Shown in pieces: positions 7,230 through 8,897 of a stretch of DNA of 8,897 nucleotides (positions within the stretch are counted from its first letter, which is position 1; the number at the start of each line of letters is the position of its first letter). Where the stretch lies: assembly GCA_947628335.1 (NCBI GenBank), contig CANQZT010000058.1, positions 1-8,897 of the forward strand. The letters run 5' to 3'. Below the pieces are notes generated by a model. The model saw only the letters and a program-made list of their open reading frames with translations. It did no database searches and had not been told where the DNA came from. The position numbers were made by a program, and so were the translations under genes. The DNA comes from an uncultured Clostridia bacterium. Its GTDB lineage: Bacteria; Bacillota_A; Clostridia; TANB77; CAG-508.

Positions 7230-8087
7230 ATGTTAGATATTGTTATAGATACAATAATAGATAGTATAAAATTACTACCATTTTTATTTATTGCATATTT
7301 TCTAATGGAATATATTGAGCACAAAATAAATAGTAAAACAGAAAAAGTTATACAGAAATCTGGAAAATATGGTCCACTTATAGGAGGAATATTAGGTGTT
7401 TTCCCACAATGTGGATTTTCAGCAATAGCAGCAAATTTATATGCTGGTAGGGTTATTACACTTGGAACATTGTGTGCAATTTTTTTATCGACATCGGATG
7501 AAATGCTTCCAATATTAATTTCAGAATCGATATCTGTTGATGTTATAATAAAGATATTAGCTACAAAATTAGTAATTGGTGTAATAGCAGGTTTCATTAT
7601 AGATTTTATTCTACGAATTTTTAATAAAAATAAAAATGAAGAAAAAAGAATATTTGAAATATGTGAACATGAACATTGTCATTGCGAGAAAGAAGGAGTT
7701 TTAAAATCTTCACTAAAACATACTATTAGTATATTTTTTTATATAATAATAATTTCTTTTATTCTAAATACAATAATATATTTAATAGGAGAAGATAATT
7801 TATCAAATCTTATACAAAATACAACTATTTTAGGTCCAATAATAGCAGGGCTTATAGGATTAATTCCAAATTGTGCATCATCTGTTATATTAACACAACT
7901 ATATTTATCTAAAGTAATAGGAGTTGCAACAATGCTTTCTGGCTTGTTAGTAGGTGCTGGAGTTGGGATTTTAATTTTGTTTAAAGTTAACAAAAATATA
8001 AAAGAAAATATAAAAATTATAGGTTTATTATACTTAATAGGAGTATTAGCAGGAATGTTATTAGAAGTTATAGGAATAGCATTTTAA
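7230..8087 (+). CDS. Polytopic membrane protein resembling putative 10-TM heavy-metal (arsenic/manganese) exporters
   Basis: The protein has 285 aa and about eight to ten hydrophobic segments in two similar halves. Each half has a GxxPxC motif followed by an LY pair: VFPQCG at 57-62 with NLY at 69-71, and LIPNCA at 211-216 with QLY at 223-225. Between the halves lies a hydrophilic loop (about 132-160) with CEHEHCHC at 145-152, a likely soft-metal binding cluster. This arrangement fits the family annotated as putative heavy-metal exporters or arsenic efflux protein; the transported ion cannot be told from sequence. The ATG at 7230 follows GGGGAGAAG by a normal distance. The gene has its own promoter, and its stop codon overlaps that of the convergent pflA (4 bp shared). 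Confidence 0.8.
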   Translation: MLDIVIDTIIDSIKLLPFLFIAYFLMEYIEHKINSKTEKVIQKSGKYGPLIGGILGVFPQCGFSAIAANLYAGRVITLGTLCAIFLSTSDEMLPILISESISVDVIIKILATKLVIGVIAGFIIDFILRIFNKNKNEEKRIFEICEHEHCHCEKEGVLKSSLKHTISIFFYIIIISFILNTIIYLIGEDNLSNLIQNTTILGPIIAGLIGLIPNCASSVILTQLYLSKVIGVATMLSGLLVGAGVGILILFKVNKNIKENIKIIGLLYLIGVLAGMLLEVIGIAF

Positions 8088-8818
8088 TTTATATTTAATA
8101 TTAATTTTGCTCGTTCAATATCGCTGTCTGTTGCGTTAGGGATATTTTTTAATGCATACTCATAGCCTAAATTTTCCCACTTAAATCTACCCATATCATG
8201 ATATTTTAAAAGTTCAATTTTTTCAACATTTGATAGGGAATTTATAAAATCTTTTAATTTTAGCAAATCTTCTTTGGTATCTGTAATTCCAGGAATTAAA
8301 ACTTGTCTAATCCACATAGGTTTATTTATTTTACTTAAATATTTAGCAAAGGCAAGTTCTTTTTCATTAGAAAAGCCAACAAGGTCTTTACATTTATTAG
8401 GATCTATATGTTTTATATCAAGTAAAAATAAATCTGTAAGAGATATAAGTTTTTGTAATTTATTGCTTAAATCAAACATACCAGAGGTATCAATAGCAGT
8501 GTGGATAGAGCTTTCTTTTAACTTTGTAAATAATGAAATTAGAAAATCCATTTGTAAAAGTGGTTCACCACCTGTGATAGTTACTCCACCACCAGATACT
8601 TTGAAATAGTTAGTGTATTTTTTTATTTGGTTAAATAATTCATCGATACTAACAACTTTTCCAAGATGAGTATTCCAGGTGTCTCTATTATGACAATATT
8701 TACACTTAAGGTGACAGCCTTGCATAAAAATAACGAATCGAAGACCTGGCCCATCTACAGTTCCTAAAGTTTCGATAGAATGAATTCTTGCCATTGTAGT
8801 TTTATCAAAATTTTCCAT
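8084..8818 (-). CDS. pflA: Pyruvate formate-lyase-activating enzyme (radical SAM glycyl radical activase)
   Basis: This 244-aa protein has the normal length for the short form without extra ferredoxin clusters. The radical SAM cluster motif CxxxCxxC is at C35, C39 and C42 (GCHLKCKYCHN), preceded by the activase signature TVDGPGLRFVIFMQGC. GGEP at 83-86 binds S-adenosylmethionine, and DIKH and RQVLIPGITD follow as in PflA. It uses a 4Fe-4S cluster and S-adenosylmethionine to place a glycyl radical on pyruvate formate-lyase, enabling anaerobic conversion of pyruvate to formate and acetyl-CoA. The start has AGGAG about 9 nt upstream. No pflB lies within the window, but upstream on the minus strand (right of 8897) is its usual place. 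Activases for other glycyl radical enzymes are similar, but the short form and the signature favour PflA. No CGG codon occurs in this gene. Confidence 0.93.
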   Translation of the reverse strand: MENFDKTTMARIHSIETLGTVDGPGLRFVIFMQGCHLKCKYCHNRDTWNTHLGKVVSIDELFNQIKKYTNYFKVSGGGVTITGGEPLLQMDFLISLFTKLKESSIHTAIDTSGMFDLSNKLQKLISLTDLFLLDIKHIDPNKCKDLVGFSNEKELAFAKYLSKINKPMWIRQVLIPGITDTKEDLLKLKDFINSLSNVEKIELLKYHDMGRFKWENLGYEYALKNIPNATDSDIERAKLILNIN

Positions 8819-8836
8819 AATATAATGCTCCTATAT

Positions 8837-8886
8837 AAAAAAGTAAAAGTTGCTCCATATTTATAAATGCTAACTATATGGAGCAA
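8837..8886 (-). terminator. Hairpin with T-rich tail upstream of pflA, probable intergenic terminator or attenuator
   Basis: Read on the minus strand, TTGCTCCATAT (8886-8876) and ATATGGAGCAA (8860-8850) form a perfect 11-bp stem around a 15-nt loop. It is followed by a T-rich run (8849-8837, CTTTTACTTTTTT). On the plus strand no T-run follows, so it points leftward. It lies 20-70 bp before pflA, where a partial terminator between pflB and pflA would lower activase expression. No clear promoter lies between it and pflA. Confidence 0.65.
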
Positions 8887-8897
8887 TTTGTTATATA

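Noticed and set aside
7100..7597. 165-aa minus-strand open frame
   Set aside because: It lies antisense to the exporter-like gene, spans its promoter, and has no family-like motif or ribosome binding site; it is a shadow.
8274..8609. 111-aa plus-strand open frame
   Set aside because: It is fully antisense to pflA, whose radical SAM motifs are unmistakable.
1..8897. CRISPR array, tRNA or rRNA genes, insertion sequence, integrase or phage genes
   Set aside because: I looked for spaced direct repeats, cloverleaf-like inverted repeats and transposase or integrase motifs and saw none.

Overview
The window is strongly AT-rich. It carries the rpsF-ssb-rpsR core operon, a class I-type pyruvate formate-lyase activase, a zinc-ligand S18, good sigma-A promoters and strong AGGAGG-type ribosome binding sites. 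Together these point to a low-GC anaerobic Firmicute, most likely an uncultured gut Clostridia or Bacilli relative. Arginine is written mostly AGA, with a few CGT, CGA, CGC and AGG.

Layout, left to right. (1) An extended -10 promoter (124-151) drives a two-gene operon. The first gene encodes a giant protein (about 1,417 aa as reconstructed) with a long helical N-terminal part, a possible ADP-ribosyltransferase-like segment and a C-terminal polymerase-beta/CCA-adding-type nucleotidyltransferase. The second encodes a 152-aa protein of unknown function. (2) A consensus promoter with a terminator hairpin laid over its start site leads into rpsF, ssb and rpsR, which end at a terminator at 6171-6231. 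(3) A patatin-like lipid acyl hydrolase follows. (4) Next is a polytopic metal-exporter-like membrane protein with its own strong promoter. (5) Convergent to it on the minus strand is pflA, preceded by a hairpin that looks like a pflB-pflA intergenic terminator or attenuator.

The most striking observation is a coding one. In roughly 2,700 codons across eight genes I find only two in-frame CGG codons, one near the 3' end of the giant gene (4338-4340) and one near the 3' end of the patatin gene (7082-7084). At both, the annotated frame runs into a stop within four or five codons. In both, skipping one base at the CGG (reading GGA next) opens a sensible C-terminal tail: 37 codons in the giant gene, ending 7 bp before the next start, and 26 codons in the patatin gene, resembling the normal patatin C-terminus. 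Both sites read CACGGA with CGG in frame. Every other CGG trinucleotide I found in the window is out of frame. This suggests that CGG (or the quadruplet CGGA) is not read as an ordinary arginine triplet here but causes or permits a +1 frameshift. Two independent sequencing indels or pseudogene mutations remain the main alternative.

No tRNA, rRNA, CRISPR array, insertion sequence or integrase is visible. The functions of the giant gene and its partner are unknown; any role in defence or conflict is inference.
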